From Methylophaga sp. OBS1 (GTDB lineage: Bacteria > Pseudomonadota > Gammaproteobacteria > Nitrosococcales > Methylophagaceae), in NCBI RefSeq assembly GCF_026319365.1, contig NZ_JAPDMS010000003.1:186001-250000 (forward strand): a stretch of 64,000 nucleotides of DNA, given 5' to 3'. Of the stretch, positions 1-7,725 are shown one piece after another (position 1 is the stretch's first letter; every line of letters begins with the position of its first letter). Below the pieces are notes generated by a model. It was given only the letters and a program-made list of their open reading frames with translations, made no database searches and was not told the DNA's origin. A program made the translations under genes and the position numbers.

Positions 1-241
1 CCTGTCTATACAGGAAGAAGACATCCCTCATTACGCTCAGGGTCTGAACAACATCCTCAATCTGGTAGAACAAATGAGCGCCGTAGACACCAGTGGTATA
101 CAGCCTATGGCCCACCCACTGGATGCGCATCAACGCCTGCGTCCCGATGAGGTGACCGAAGTCGATCAGCGTGAAGCCTTTCAGGCCATCGCCCCTAAAA
201 CCGAGGCCGGTGTTTATCTGGTTCCCAAAGTCATCGAATAA
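1..241 (+). CDS. gatC: Asp/Glu-tRNA amidotransferase subunit C (5' end outside window)
   Basis: The frame is open from base 2 to a TAA at 239-241, giving about 79 C-terminal residues. GatC is the small structural subunit of the GatCAB complex, which converts misacylated Glu-tRNA(Gln) or Asp-tRNA(Asn) to the amidated form; it wraps around GatA and stabilises its contact with GatB. The visible residues fit the family: an acidic helix with the segment [11 protein letters not shown], a proline/histidine stretch ([10 protein letters not shown]), the RPDEV motif and the C-terminal YLVPKVIE, matching the usual ending in which a conserved FxVPKV precedes the stop. gatA follows after 18 bp on the same strand. 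The start codon lies before the window. Confidence 0.9.
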   Translation, partial: LSIQEEDIPHYAQGLNNILNLVEQMSAVDTSGIQPMAHPLDAHQRLRPDEVTEVDQREAFQAIAPKTEAGVYLVPKVIE

Positions 242-259
242 AGCGACACAGGCAAACAA

Positions 260-1714
260 ATGCATAACAAATCACTCTCAGAACTCTCGACAGCCCTGCA
301 GAAAGGTGACATCAGCAGTGTTGAACTCACTCAGCATTATCTGGATCGCATCAATCAATACAACGGCGATCTGAATGCCTTTATCACCGTGATCGAAGAC
401 CGGGCGCTAGAACAGGCTAAATCTGCTGATAAATTACTGGCCAACAAGCAAGGCGGTCCGCTCACCGGGATTCCGCTGGCACACAAAGATATTTTCTGCA
501 CCAAAGGTGTTCGTACCAGTTGCGGCTCAAAAATGCTGGACAAATTCATCGCACCTTACGATGCCACTGTGGTCGAGAAAACCGATGCCGCCGGTATGGT
601 CACACTGGGTAAAACCAATATGGATGAGTTTGCGATGGGCTCTTCCAATGAAACCAGTTATTATGGTCCCGTCAAAAATCCCTGGGACACCGATCGTGTA
701 CCCGGCGGCTCATCCGGCGGTTCTGCCGCCGCCATGGCGGCGCGTCTGGCCCCAGTCGCTTCCGGGACCGATACGGGGGGGTCAATTCGTCAGCCCTCCT
801 CTTTATGTAACCTGACCGGACTGAAACCCACCTACGGCCGCATTTCCCGTTATGGCATGATTGCTTTTGCCTCCAGCCTGGATCAGGCGGGCCCAATGGC
901 CAACAGTGCCGAAGATGCCGCCTGGCTGATGAATATCATGTCCGGCTTTGATCCGCGTGATTCCACCAGCGTCGACCGTGAAGTGCCTGACTATACCGCC
1001 ACCCTGAATGATTCACTGGAAGGCCTGACCATCGGTCTGCCCAAGGAATATTTCGGTGAAGGACTGGATCCACGGGTGGCTGAAGTCGTTGAAACTGCCA
1101 TCAAGCAATATGAATCGATGGGTGCCAAACTCAAAGAAATCACCCTGCCCAATACACATCTCGCAGTGCCTACCTATTATGTGGTCGCGCCGGCAGAGTG
1201 TTCATCGAACCTGTCACGCATGGACGGCGTACGTTTCGGCCACCGCGCTGAAGATCCTAAAGATTTGATGGATCTTTACACCCGTTCACGCGGTGAAGGC
1301 TTCGGTGAAGAGGTCAAACGCCGCATCATGATCGGCACTTATGCCCTGTCAGCCGGTTACTACGATGCTTATTACCTGAAAGCCCAGCAGTGCCGCCGCC
1401 TGATTCGTGATGACTTCCTCAAGGCCTATGAAGAGGTAGACGTCATCATGGGACCATCAGCACCGACGCCGGCCTTCCGTTTCGGTGAGAAAACCGATGA
1501 CCCGGTCGCGATGTACATGGAAGATATTTACACCATCAACGTTAATCTGGCGGGTCTACCCGGTCTGTCGTTGCCGGCCGGTTTCATCGACGGCATGCCG
1601 GTGGGTCTGCAAATCATCGGTAACTATTTCGATGAAGCCCGTCTGCTCAATGTCGCGCACCAGTATCAGCAGCAAACTGACTGGCACACACGCATACCCG
1701 ATGCGTTCAAATAG
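260..1714 (+). CDS. gatA: Asp/Glu-tRNA amidotransferase subunit A
   Basis: GatA is the glutaminase subunit of GatCAB, releasing ammonia from glutamine for transamidation of Glu-tRNA(Gln). The 484-residue protein has the full amidase-signature fold: Lys76 in [10 protein letters not shown], the Gly/Ser-rich loop [10 protein letters not shown] with Ser151, and Ser175 in [12 protein letters not shown]. These form the Lys-cisSer-Ser triad with the same spacing as in characterised GatA. Length is normal for the family. It follows gatC by 18 bp and ends just before a strong hairpin terminator. The usual third gene, gatB, is not downstream, so it must lie elsewhere if the complex is functional. Confidence 0.96.
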   Translation: MHNKSLSELSTALQKGDISSVELTQHYLDRINQYNGDLNAFITVIEDRALEQAKSADKLLANKQGGPLTGIPLAHKDIFCTKGVRTSCGSKMLDKFIAPYDATVVEKTDAAGMVTLGKTNMDEFAMGSSNETSYYGPVKNPWDTDRVPGGSSGGSAAAMAARLAPVASGTDTGGSIRQPSSLCNLTGLKPTYGRISRYGMIAFASSLDQAGPMANSAEDAAWLMNIMSGFDPRDSTSVDREVPDYTATLNDSLEGLTIGLPKEYFGEGLDPRVAEVVETAIKQYESMGAKLKEITLPNTHLAVPTYYVVAPAECSSNLSRMDGVRFGHRAEDPKDLMDLYTRSRGEGFGEEVKRRIMIGTYALSAGYYDAYYLKAQQCRRLIRDDFLKAYEEVDVIMGPSAPTPAFRFGEKTDDPVAMYMEDIYTINVNLAGLPGLSLPAGFIDGMPVGLQIIGNYFDEARLLNVAHQYQQQTDWHTRIPDAFK

Positions 1715-1726
1715 ATGCTGACATTA

Positions 1727-1749
1727 AAAGGGGCTTCGGCCCCTTTTTT
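1727..1749 (+). terminator. Rho-independent terminator after gatA
   Basis: A perfect GC-rich stem (AAAAGGGGC paired with GCCCC plus T residues) closed by a TTCG tetraloop is followed by a run of T. It begins 12 bp after the gatA stop. It ends the gatCA transcript and shows that no gatB is cotranscribed. Confidence 0.9.
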
Positions 1750-1755
1750 GTGTTT

Positions 1756-1961
1756 AACCACAAAGGCACAGAGTCAAAAAGTAGACTATCCGCAGATTAC
1801 GCAGATGGACGCAGATATTTGAAGCAGAAGAAGAAAATTGTTGGCGGAAATTTAACCGCTGCTGATAAGGCTCCATCTGTATTTTTGGCTGGTTTATTTC
1901 ATCTGTGAAAATCTGCGTAATCTGCGGATAAAACCTCTGTGCGCTCTGTGCCTCTGTGGTT
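1756..1961. repeat. Intergenic element with nested inverted repeats
   Basis: The outer ends, 1756-1773 and 1944-1961, are inverted copies matching at 17 of 18 positions (AACCACAAAGGCACAGAG type). The inner ends, 1787-1806 and 1911-1930, are a perfect 20-bp inverted repeat (TATCCGCAGATTACGCAGAT type). The roughly 100-bp core has no open frame of note. From general knowledge, motifs of this kind (CTGCGTAATCTGCGGAT, CTCTGTGCCTCTGTGGTT) recur between genes in many unrelated bacteria; this is memory, not a search. A decayed relative lies at 10793-10987. It could be a non-autonomous mobile element or a BIME-like repeat. Confidence 0.8.
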
Positions 1962-2047
1962 CATCATTTATAACCAAGCAGAAACCAGACATAAGCCAAT
2001 CTGCTATCCTTGCTGCACAACGAAATCGGTTATAAGGAAGCCGCTGC

Positions 2048-3679
2048 ATGAAAGCCGCAGAACTGTTTATCAAAGCGCTGGAAAACGAAGGTGTCGAGTA
2101 TCTGTTCGGTATTCCCGGTGAGGAAAACCTGGATGTGATGGATGCCCTGCTCGACTCCCCGATTCGCTTTATTACCACCCGTCACGAACAGGGCGCGGCT
2201 TTTATGGCTGATGTCTACGGCAGGCTGACCGGCCGCGCCGGTGTCTGTATTGCCACGCTGGGGCCGGGTGCGACCAACCTGATTACCGGTGTCGCTGATG
2301 CCAATATGGATCACGCCCCCTTGATAGCCGTGGCTGGTCAGGCTTCCACCCGACGGCTGCACAAGGAATCGCATCAGGTACTGGATCTGGAAGCGATGTT
2401 CCGGCCGATCACCAAATACGCCACCCGCATTGTCAGCCCGGAAGTGATTCCCGAGATAGTCCGTAAGGCTTTTAAAGTCGCCCAAACAGAGAAAACCGGT
2501 GCCTGCTTTATTGAATTCCCGGAAAATATCGCTGAAATGGAAATCGATGATCTGCCGCTGCGAGTCAAACACGCGACACCACCGGAGCCCGCTGCGGAAC
2601 ATATCGAGCGTGCTGCGGAGATCATTTCCAATGCCAAGAATCCCATTATTCTTGCCGGTAATGGCGTGGTCCGGGCCAATGCCAGCGAAGAACTGGCCGA
2701 GTTTGCTGAGAAGCTACGAATTCCGGTGGCCAACACCTTCATGGCCAAGGGTGTCATCCCTTTCCGCCATCCTATGGCGCTGGGCAGTGTCGGTCTGCAG
2801 TCCAATGATTATGCCAACTGCGGCTTTGCCAGTGCTGATGTGATTATCTGCGTCGGTTACGACATGGTCGAATATCATCCCTACCTCTGGCATCCGTCAC
2901 GGGATCGCACCATTATTCATATCGACAGCACCCATGCCGAAGTGGATGCCCATTACAGCGTGGTGTTGGGTATCGTCGGTAACCTGCGCCATAGCCTCAA
3001 TCGACTTGCTGCTCTGACGACACCGCATGAAGGTAAGGCGCTGCGGATCCTGCGTGACAGCCTGATTGAAGAAATGAATCTGCACCGTGACGACACCGAG
3101 TTTCCGGTCAAGCCACAGAAAATCATCTGGGATCTGCGTACCGCGATGGATCTGGAAGATATCGTTATCTGTGATGTCGGCGCCCACAAGATGTGGATGT
3201 CACGCATGTTCCGCTGTGAGTATCCCAATACCTGCATTATCTCCAACGGTTTTGCCAGCATGGGCATTGCCGTGCCCGGCGCCATTGCTGCCAAGCTCGC
3301 TTATCCTGACAGGAAAGTTGTCGCAGTCACCGGTGATGCCGGCTTTATGATGAACTCACAGGAAATCGAGACCGCGATGCGGCTGCATATTCCGATTGTG
3401 ATTCTGATCTGGAACGACGCCAGTTACGGTCTGATTGAATGGAAGCAGAAAAATGAATTCGGCCGTACCAGCCATGTCGAATTCACCAACCCGGATTTTG
3501 TGCAGTATGCGCAATCTTTCGGCGCGTTCGGTGTCAGAGTCGAGAAGACCGAACAGCTGATGCCAGTGCTGCAGGAAGCACTGGAACGCGACACGGTCAC
3601 CGTGATTGATTGTCCGGTTGATTACCGGGAAAATCTCAAACTGACAGAAACCCTTGGACAACTGACTTTAACAACATGA
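2048..3679 (+). CDS. Acetolactate synthase large-subunit-like ThDP enzyme
   Basis: This 543-residue protein belongs to the thiamine-diphosphate decarboxylase family and looks like an acetolactate synthase catalytic subunit, condensing pyruvate to 2-acetolactate. The N-terminal domain carries the cofactor-activating Glu47 in RHEQGAAFMADVYGR and the LGPGATN motif. The C-terminal domain has the ThDP/Mg motif starting GDAGFMMNSQE and reaching WNDASYG. No regulatory (small) subunit gene is adjacent, so it is either a catabolic AlsS-like enzyme or a family member with another 2-oxoacid substrate. The ATG at 2048 follows AAGGAAGCCGCTGC, an acceptable ribosome binding site. Its stop overlaps the start of the TlpA-like gene (ATGA), implying coupling. 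Confidence 0.85.
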   Translation: MKAAELFIKALENEGVEYLFGIPGEENLDVMDALLDSPIRFITTRHEQGAAFMADVYGRLTGRAGVCIATLGPGATNLITGVADANMDHAPLIAVAGQASTRRLHKESHQVLDLEAMFRPITKYATRIVSPEVIPEIVRKAFKVAQTEKTGACFIEFPENIAEMEIDDLPLRVKHATPPEPAAEHIERAAEIISNAKNPIILAGNGVVRANASEELAEFAEKLRIPVANTFMAKGVIPFRHPMALGSVGLQSNDYANCGFASADVIICVGYDMVEYHPYLWHPSRDRTIIHIDSTHAEVDAHYSVVLGIVGNLRHSLNRLAALTTPHEGKALRILRDSLIEEMNLHRDDTEFPVKPQKIIWDLRTAMDLEDIVICDVGAHKMWMSRMFRCEYPNTCIISNGFASMGIAVPGAIAAKLAYPDRKVVAVTGDAGFMMNSQEIETAMRLHIPIVILIWNDASYGLIEWKQKNEFGRTSHVEFTNPDFVQYAQSFGAFGVRVEKTEQLMPVLQEALERDTVTVIDCPVDYRENLKLTETLGQLTLTT

Positions 3680-4191
3680 AACCTGCAATCAGAAATCTGC
3701 TTATTGTTGTGATGGCTGGCGTGGCCGGCCTGATGACCTACACCCTGCTGCCGACTTCAGGACAGCCCATGCCTGAAATCAGCTTCAGCGATATCGACGG
3801 GGGTCAGCATCAGCTCACTGACTACAAAGGCCAGCCGATTCTGATGATTTTCTGGGCCACCGACTGCCCCGGTTGCATCAAGGAAATGCCGGAGCTCATC
3901 GCCCTGCACGAGGAATATGCTGACAAGGGGCTCGCCATGATCAGCGTCGCCATGCCGCATGATTACCCCGAGCACATCAAGGCCATGCGTGAACAGAAAG
4001 GTCTGCCTTATCTCATCACCTGGGATGAAAACGGTGAAATCAGTGCTGCCTTTGATAACGTGCGTGTTACCCCGACCCATTTCCTGATTTCGCCAGAGGG
4101 CGAGATTGTGATGCGCAAAATCGGCGTCCTGGATATGGAGCTGCTGGAAGACAGACTCGCCATGATGGGACTTACACCGGTACAATCATAA
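3676..4191 (+). CDS. TlpA/ResA-like membrane-anchored thiol-disulfide oxidoreductase
   Basis: This 171-residue protein has one N-terminal hydrophobic segment (about residues 7-26), an uncleaved anchor or signal, then a periplasmic thioredoxin fold. The redox motif is CPGC (Cys64 to Cys67) in FWATDCPGCIKEMPEL, and the cis-Pro region appears as VTPTHFL. Such proteins reduce or oxidise disulfides, often in cytochrome c maturation or copper-site assembly. The start codon overlaps the stop of the acetolactate-synthase-like gene by 4 bp, so the two are cotranscribed, but I see no biochemical link between them. The partner and the direction of electron flow cannot be told from the sequence. Confidence 0.87.
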   Translation: MKPAIRNLLIVVMAGVAGLMTYTLLPTSGQPMPEISFSDIDGGQHQLTDYKGQPILMIFWATDCPGCIKEMPELIALHEEYADKGLAMISVAMPHDYPEHIKAMREQKGLPYLITWDENGEISAAFDNVRVTPTHFLISPEGEIVMRKIGVLDMELLEDRLAMMGLTPVQS

Positions 4192-4305
4192 ATTCACTAC
4201 ACATCTAAAAGCTTATATGGTATAAAGTCCGGCTTTAATAGATGCAGGCAGGGGCCTTGGTTGGAACCCTGCGAAGAGTAAAGTTCATCAGGAGCAGGTT
4301 CTAAA

Positions 4306-4542
4306 ATGGCCAGAGTATGTCAGGTAACGGGCAAACGCCCAATGAGCGGCAACAACGTTTCGCACGCTCACAACAAAACAAAACGTCGTTTTTTACCCAA
4401 CCTTCAATCTCACCGTTTTTGGGTTGAGTCTGAAAACCGCTGGGTAAAACTGCGTGTCAGCAACCACGGTCTGCGCATCATCGATAAGAAAGGCATCGAT
4501 GTTGTACTGGACGAAATGCGTGCTCGCGGCGAAAAAATCTAG
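4306..4542 (+). CDS. rpmB: 50S ribosomal protein L28
   Basis: A 78-residue basic protein that matches bacterial L28 from end to end: [20 protein letters not shown] at the start, [11 protein letters not shown], and the [16 protein letters not shown] segment. It sits in the large ribosomal subunit near the exit side. Length is standard. An AGGAGCAGG Shine-Dalgarno lies about 6 bp upstream of the ATG. A TATAAA hexamer at 4221-4226 could be the -10 of the rpmBG promoter, but no good -35 is at the right distance. rpmG follows after 10 bp, the usual pairing. Confidence 0.98.
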   Translation: MARVCQVTGKRPMSGNNVSHAHNKTKRRFLPNLQSHRFWVESENRWVKLRVSNHGLRIIDKKGIDVVLDEMRARGEKI

Positions 4543-4552
4543 GAGATAAGAC

Positions 4553-4708
4553 ATGCGTGATAAAATCAGACTCGTTTCGTCTGCCGGTACTGGTCACTTC
4601 TACACCACCGACAAAAACAAACGCACCATGCCTGAAAAGATGGAGATCAAAAAGTTTGATCCCGTTGTGCGCAAGCATGTGATGTATAAAGAAGCAAAAA
4701 TCAAGTAA
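4553..4708 (+). CDS. rpmG: 50S ribosomal protein L33
   Basis: A 51-residue frame beginning [19 protein letters not shown] and ending YKEAKIK. The content and length match bacterial L33, a small component of the large subunit. It is the cysteine-free type, since no CxxC zinc motifs are present. AGGAGATAAGAC upstream gives a good ribosome binding site, 10 bp after the rpmB stop. The pair ends in a strong terminator. Confidence 0.97.
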   Translation: MRDKIRLVSSAGTGHFYTTDKNKRTMPEKMEIKKFDPVVRKHVMYKEAKIK

Positions 4709-4731
4709 CTACTGCTTGAACGCTGCTTAAC

Positions 4732-4759
4732 AAAAAAGCCCGCCGATGCGGGTTTTTTT
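4732..4759 (+). terminator. Rho-independent terminator after rpmG
   Basis: An A-run leads into the stem GCCCGC / GCGGGT around the loop CGAT, followed by seven T residues. It lies 23 bp after the rpmG stop and closes the rpmB-rpmG operon. Confidence 0.92.
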
Positions 4760-4809
4760 GTGCCTGAAAACTGATTAAGATTAGGCTGGAAATTCCTGGA
4801 AAACAACTC

Positions 4810-6033
4810 ATGAGCGATAGCGATAATTTCTCTGCAGCCATCATAGCGAGGCAGCCCATCCTGAATCGAGAGTGCGAGCTTATTGCTTATGAATTGCTTT
4901 TCCGCCGGAACAGTCAGGATAAAAACGCCGATCTCAGCGAGATGTCAGCCGACATCGCGACAAGCCGTGTCATTAATTATGCCTTTCTTGAGTTAGGCAT
5001 TGAACGTGTCATCGGTGACCACGTTGCTTTTATCAATCTCACCCGCGCGTTTATCCTTAATGACGAACCGATACCAGCCAGCCAGAATAAGGTGGTGCTG
5101 GAATTACTGGAAGACATTGAGGTGGACGATGAGTTACTCGAAGGACTGCGCAGGCTGCGGGCATCGGGTTATACCATCGCGCTGGATGATTTCGTTTTCA
5201 ATGACTCACTCAAACCGCTGGTAGCGCTCGCCAGTATCGTAAAAATAGATATTCTGGCACTCAGTACCGATCAATTACGTGAACATGTTCAGCTGCTACG
5301 ACAGTATGATCTCAAGCTGCTTGCTGAGAAAGTTGAGACCCAGGAAGCATTCGACCTCTGTGTGGAACTCGGATTTGATTATTTTCAGGGCTTCTTTTTC
5401 TGTAAACCGGACATTATTGAGGATAAGCCGATACCGGTTCGCCAGCAGACTGTGCTTGATTTGATTCAACGGCTGCAGTCACCAGATACCGAGTTTGAAG
5501 ATATAGAGAGAATTATCAGCAATGATGCCGGACTGACCTATAAGCTTCTACGTCTGCTGAATTCCGCGGCGCTGGCGCTACCCCGTCAGATTGATTCTAT
5601 CAGGGAAGGTCTGGTGAGATTAGGCCTCAAATCCATCACAACATGGACAACGTTGATAGCGATGAGTGAAATCAATTACAAACCCAGGGAATTACTTGAT
5701 TACTCTCTCGTGCGCGCCAAAATGTGTGAGTCGCTGGCCAGTGCCTATGGCTGCAGTGCCGAGGGGGGCTTTATTGTCGGTCTGTTCTCCACCATTGATG
5801 CCATGCTGGATCGCCGGATGGAGGACGTTATTGATCCTCTTCCATTATCGGAAACAACCAAGCAGGCACTGAAAGCACGATCTGGCCCGCTCGGCATCTT
5901 GCTCAGTGATGTATTAGATTACGAGCAGGGCCGCTGGGATGAGATCAGCGAGCAATATGCCTCACTGGAGCAGCTCAGCAAGCATTATATTCTGGCCTCA
6001 GAATGGACAATCAATACCAGGAAAGCCATCTGA
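4810..6033 (+). CDS. HDOD domain protein with degenerate EAL domain
   Basis: A 407-residue protein with an N-terminal EAL-like domain (about 10-200) and a C-terminal HDOD domain (about 205-400). The EAL signature reads YELLFR at 27-32 and the usual DDFGTG loop is DDFVFN (126-131), so key metal ligands are missing and cyclic-di-GMP hydrolysis is unlikely. YFQGFFFCKP near 191-200 is preserved. The HDOD part contains ISNDAGLTYKLLRLLNSA and LGLKSITTW, typical of this signalling-output domain, which lacks the HD catalytic residues. Proteins of this architecture (CdgA/YuxH type) act as regulators of motility or biofilm in other bacteria; here the target is unknown. It ends 5 bp before the ABC ATPase start. 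Confidence 0.88.
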   Translation: MSDSDNFSAAIIARQPILNRECELIAYELLFRRNSQDKNADLSEMSADIATSRVINYAFLELGIERVIGDHVAFINLTRAFILNDEPIPASQNKVVLELLEDIEVDDELLEGLRRLRASGYTIALDDFVFNDSLKPLVALASIVKIDILALSTDQLREHVQLLRQYDLKLLAEKVETQEAFDLCVELGFDYFQGFFFCKPDIIEDKPIPVRQQTVLDLIQRLQSPDTEFEDIERIISNDAGLTYKLLRLLNSAALALPRQIDSIREGLVRLGLKSITTWTTLIAMSEINYKPRELLDYSLVRAKMCESLASAYGCSAEGGFIVGLFSTIDAMLDRRMEDVIDPLPLSETTKQALKARSGPLGILLSDVLDYEQGRWDEISEQYASLEQLSKHYILASEWTINTRKAI

Positions 6034-6038
6034 ATATT

Positions 6039-6977
6039 ATGAGTAACAAAATACTACTGGAAGCTTCACAGTTATCACGATACTTCGGCAGCAACCTCGC
6101 TGTGGATGATGTCAGTTTCAGTATCAGTCAGGGTGAAGTCGTAGGCTTTCTGGGTCCTAATGGGGCTGGCAAGTCGACTACGATGCGTATGTTGACCGGT
6201 AACCTGGCACCGGATCATGGTGAGATCCGTATCAATGATATCGATCTGCTGGATCAACCTGGCCTGGCGAAAGCCCACATCGGTTACCTGCCTGAAACAC
6301 CGCCTCTATACAAGGAACTGACGGTTCGCGAGTTTCTGCGCTTCTGCGCCCGCCTTAACCAGATTGATGGTAAACAGCAGCATGGTGCCGTCGAGACAGC
6401 CATGGCCCGCTGTGGATTGAGCTCGGTGGCGCAAAGACTGATTGGCAACCTGTCCAAAGGCTTTCAACAGCGGGTCGGCATTGCTCAGGCTATTATTCAC
6501 TCGCCCGCAGTCGTGATACTGGATGAACCCACCTCCGGTCTGGATCCAATCCAGATCCGTGAAATCCGCCAGTTAATCCGTCAGATTGCGGATGAGCATA
6601 GTGTCATTCTCTCAACACATATCCTGCCGGAAGTACAGATGCTGTGTGACCGGGTGCAGATCATTTCCCAGGGTCAATTACTGTTTAACGACACGATTGA
6701 TGAGCTGAGCCTGCAGATGCAGGCGCATACTCTGCTGGTTGAGTTTGAGCAGCCATTGGCAGCCGATCTGCTCAAGCAGATTGAAGGCATCACCTCGGTG
6801 GAGACTATTCACCCGTCGCGTTATCGACTCCATTACCGTCCTGAGCATAACCCCACCCAGGCCCTGCTCAGCCACGCAGTCAGTAACAACTGGCATCTGA
6901 CCCTCTTGATGCCGGAACAACGATCGCTGGAGGACGTATTTATGAAGATCATTCAGAAAGAGAATGCCGATGTTTAA
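6039..6977 (+). CDS. ABC transporter ATP-binding protein (GldA-like)
   Basis: The ATPase of an ABC-2 type exporter, 312 residues from the preferred start. It shows Walker A GPNGAGKST (39-47), the Q-loop region, signature LSKGFQQ (138-144) and Walker B VVILDEP (158-164) followed by TSGLDP. The C-terminal extension of about 90 residues is usual for the GldA/CcmA-like branch. The frame is open upstream to an ATG at 6003, but that would overlap the preceding gene by 31 bp; the ATG at 6039 gives the conventional N-terminus (MSNKILLEASQL). It heads a four-gene cassette with permease, GldG-like and DUF4340 genes, all overlapping or tightly spaced. The substrate is unknown. Confidence 0.9.
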   Translation: MSNKILLEASQLSRYFGSNLAVDDVSFSISQGEVVGFLGPNGAGKSTTMRMLTGNLAPDHGEIRINDIDLLDQPGLAKAHIGYLPETPPLYKELTVREFLRFCARLNQIDGKQQHGAVETAMARCGLSSVAQRLIGNLSKGFQQRVGIAQAIIHSPAVVILDEPTSGLDPIQIREIRQLIRQIADEHSVILSTHILPEVQMLCDRVQIISQGQLLFNDTIDELSLQMQAHTLLVEFEQPLAADLLKQIEGITSVETIHPSRYRLHYRPEHNPTQALLSHAVSNNWHLTLLMPEQRSLEDVFMKIIQKENADV

Positions 6978-7713
6978 TATCGCCCGAAATGAACTGCATC
7001 GCCTGTTTCTGTCACCACTGGCCTGGGTCATGCTGGCACTGGCGCAAGTGTTGCTGGCCTATCTTTTTCTGACCCATATTGATTACTTCAGCAGCATTCA
7101 GGCCCGCATCTCAGCCATCCCCGGTGCCCCCGGTGTCACTGAAATGGTGGCCATGCCATTACTGACTAATGCTGCCATCATTATCCTGCTGATTACCCCA
7201 CTACTCACTATGCGCAGCTTGGCAGAAGAACGGCGAAATGACACACTGCCCTTGCTGACATCTGCCCCACTCAGCAGTACTCAGCTCGTACTGGGTAAGT
7301 ATCTGGGCAATCTGTTATTTTTCCTGCTGATAGCGTTGATGACCCTGTTAATGCCGCTTTCGCTCAGTATCGGCACGCAGTTGGACTGGTATCAGCTCAG
7401 TGCCGGTATGCTGGGGCTGAGTTTGCTGATTGCCAGCTTCACAGCGATTGGCATTTTTATGTCGTCCCTGACCCGTCAACCGACCATTGCCGCAGTCAGC
7501 ACCTTCTCATTGCTTTTTCTGCTCTGGATCATTGATTGGGCGGGTAACAGTGCGGGCGATTATTCGGTCTTAAGCTGGCTCTCCCTGCTAAGTCATTTTG
7601 AGCCCATGACCCGCGGTCAGGTCAATACGCAGGATCTGAGTTTTTATCTGATTGTCATCGCCGCATTTCTGCTACTGACTGTTCGTCGACTGGAAAGAGA
7701 AAGACTGGACTGA
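6970..7713 (+). CDS. ABC-2 type transporter permease (GldF-like)
   Basis: An integral membrane protein of about 247 residues with six predicted membrane segments: near residues 15-35, 60-80, 110-135, 140-165, 175-195 and 220-240. The segment LAEERRNDTLPLLTSAPLS matches the conserved cytoplasmic coupling region of ABC-2 permeases. It overlaps the end of the ATPase gene by 8 bp; ATGs at 6964 and 6970 are both possible, and 6970 has the better-spaced AAAGAG. It should form the membrane channel with the ATPase before it and the GldG-like protein after it. Confidence 0.88.
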   Translation: MFNIARNELHRLFLSPLAWVMLALAQVLLAYLFLTHIDYFSSIQARISAIPGAPGVTEMVAMPLLTNAAIIILLITPLLTMRSLAEERRNDTLPLLTSAPLSSTQLVLGKYLGNLLFFLLIALMTLLMPLSLSIGTQLDWYQLSAGMLGLSLLIASFTAIGIFMSSLTRQPTIAAVSTFSLLFLLWIIDWAGNSAGDYSVLSWLSLLSHFEPMTRGQVNTQDLSFYLIVIAAFLLLTVRRLERERLD

Positions 7714-7725
7714 TCCCCACTCATT

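Noticed and set aside
1756..1961. Possible CRISPR array
   Set aside because: There are paired inverted arms but no regularly spaced direct repeats and no cas genes nearby.
4810..6033. Active c-di-GMP phosphodiesterase
   Set aside because: Essential EAL and DDFGTG residues are replaced, so activity is unlikely.
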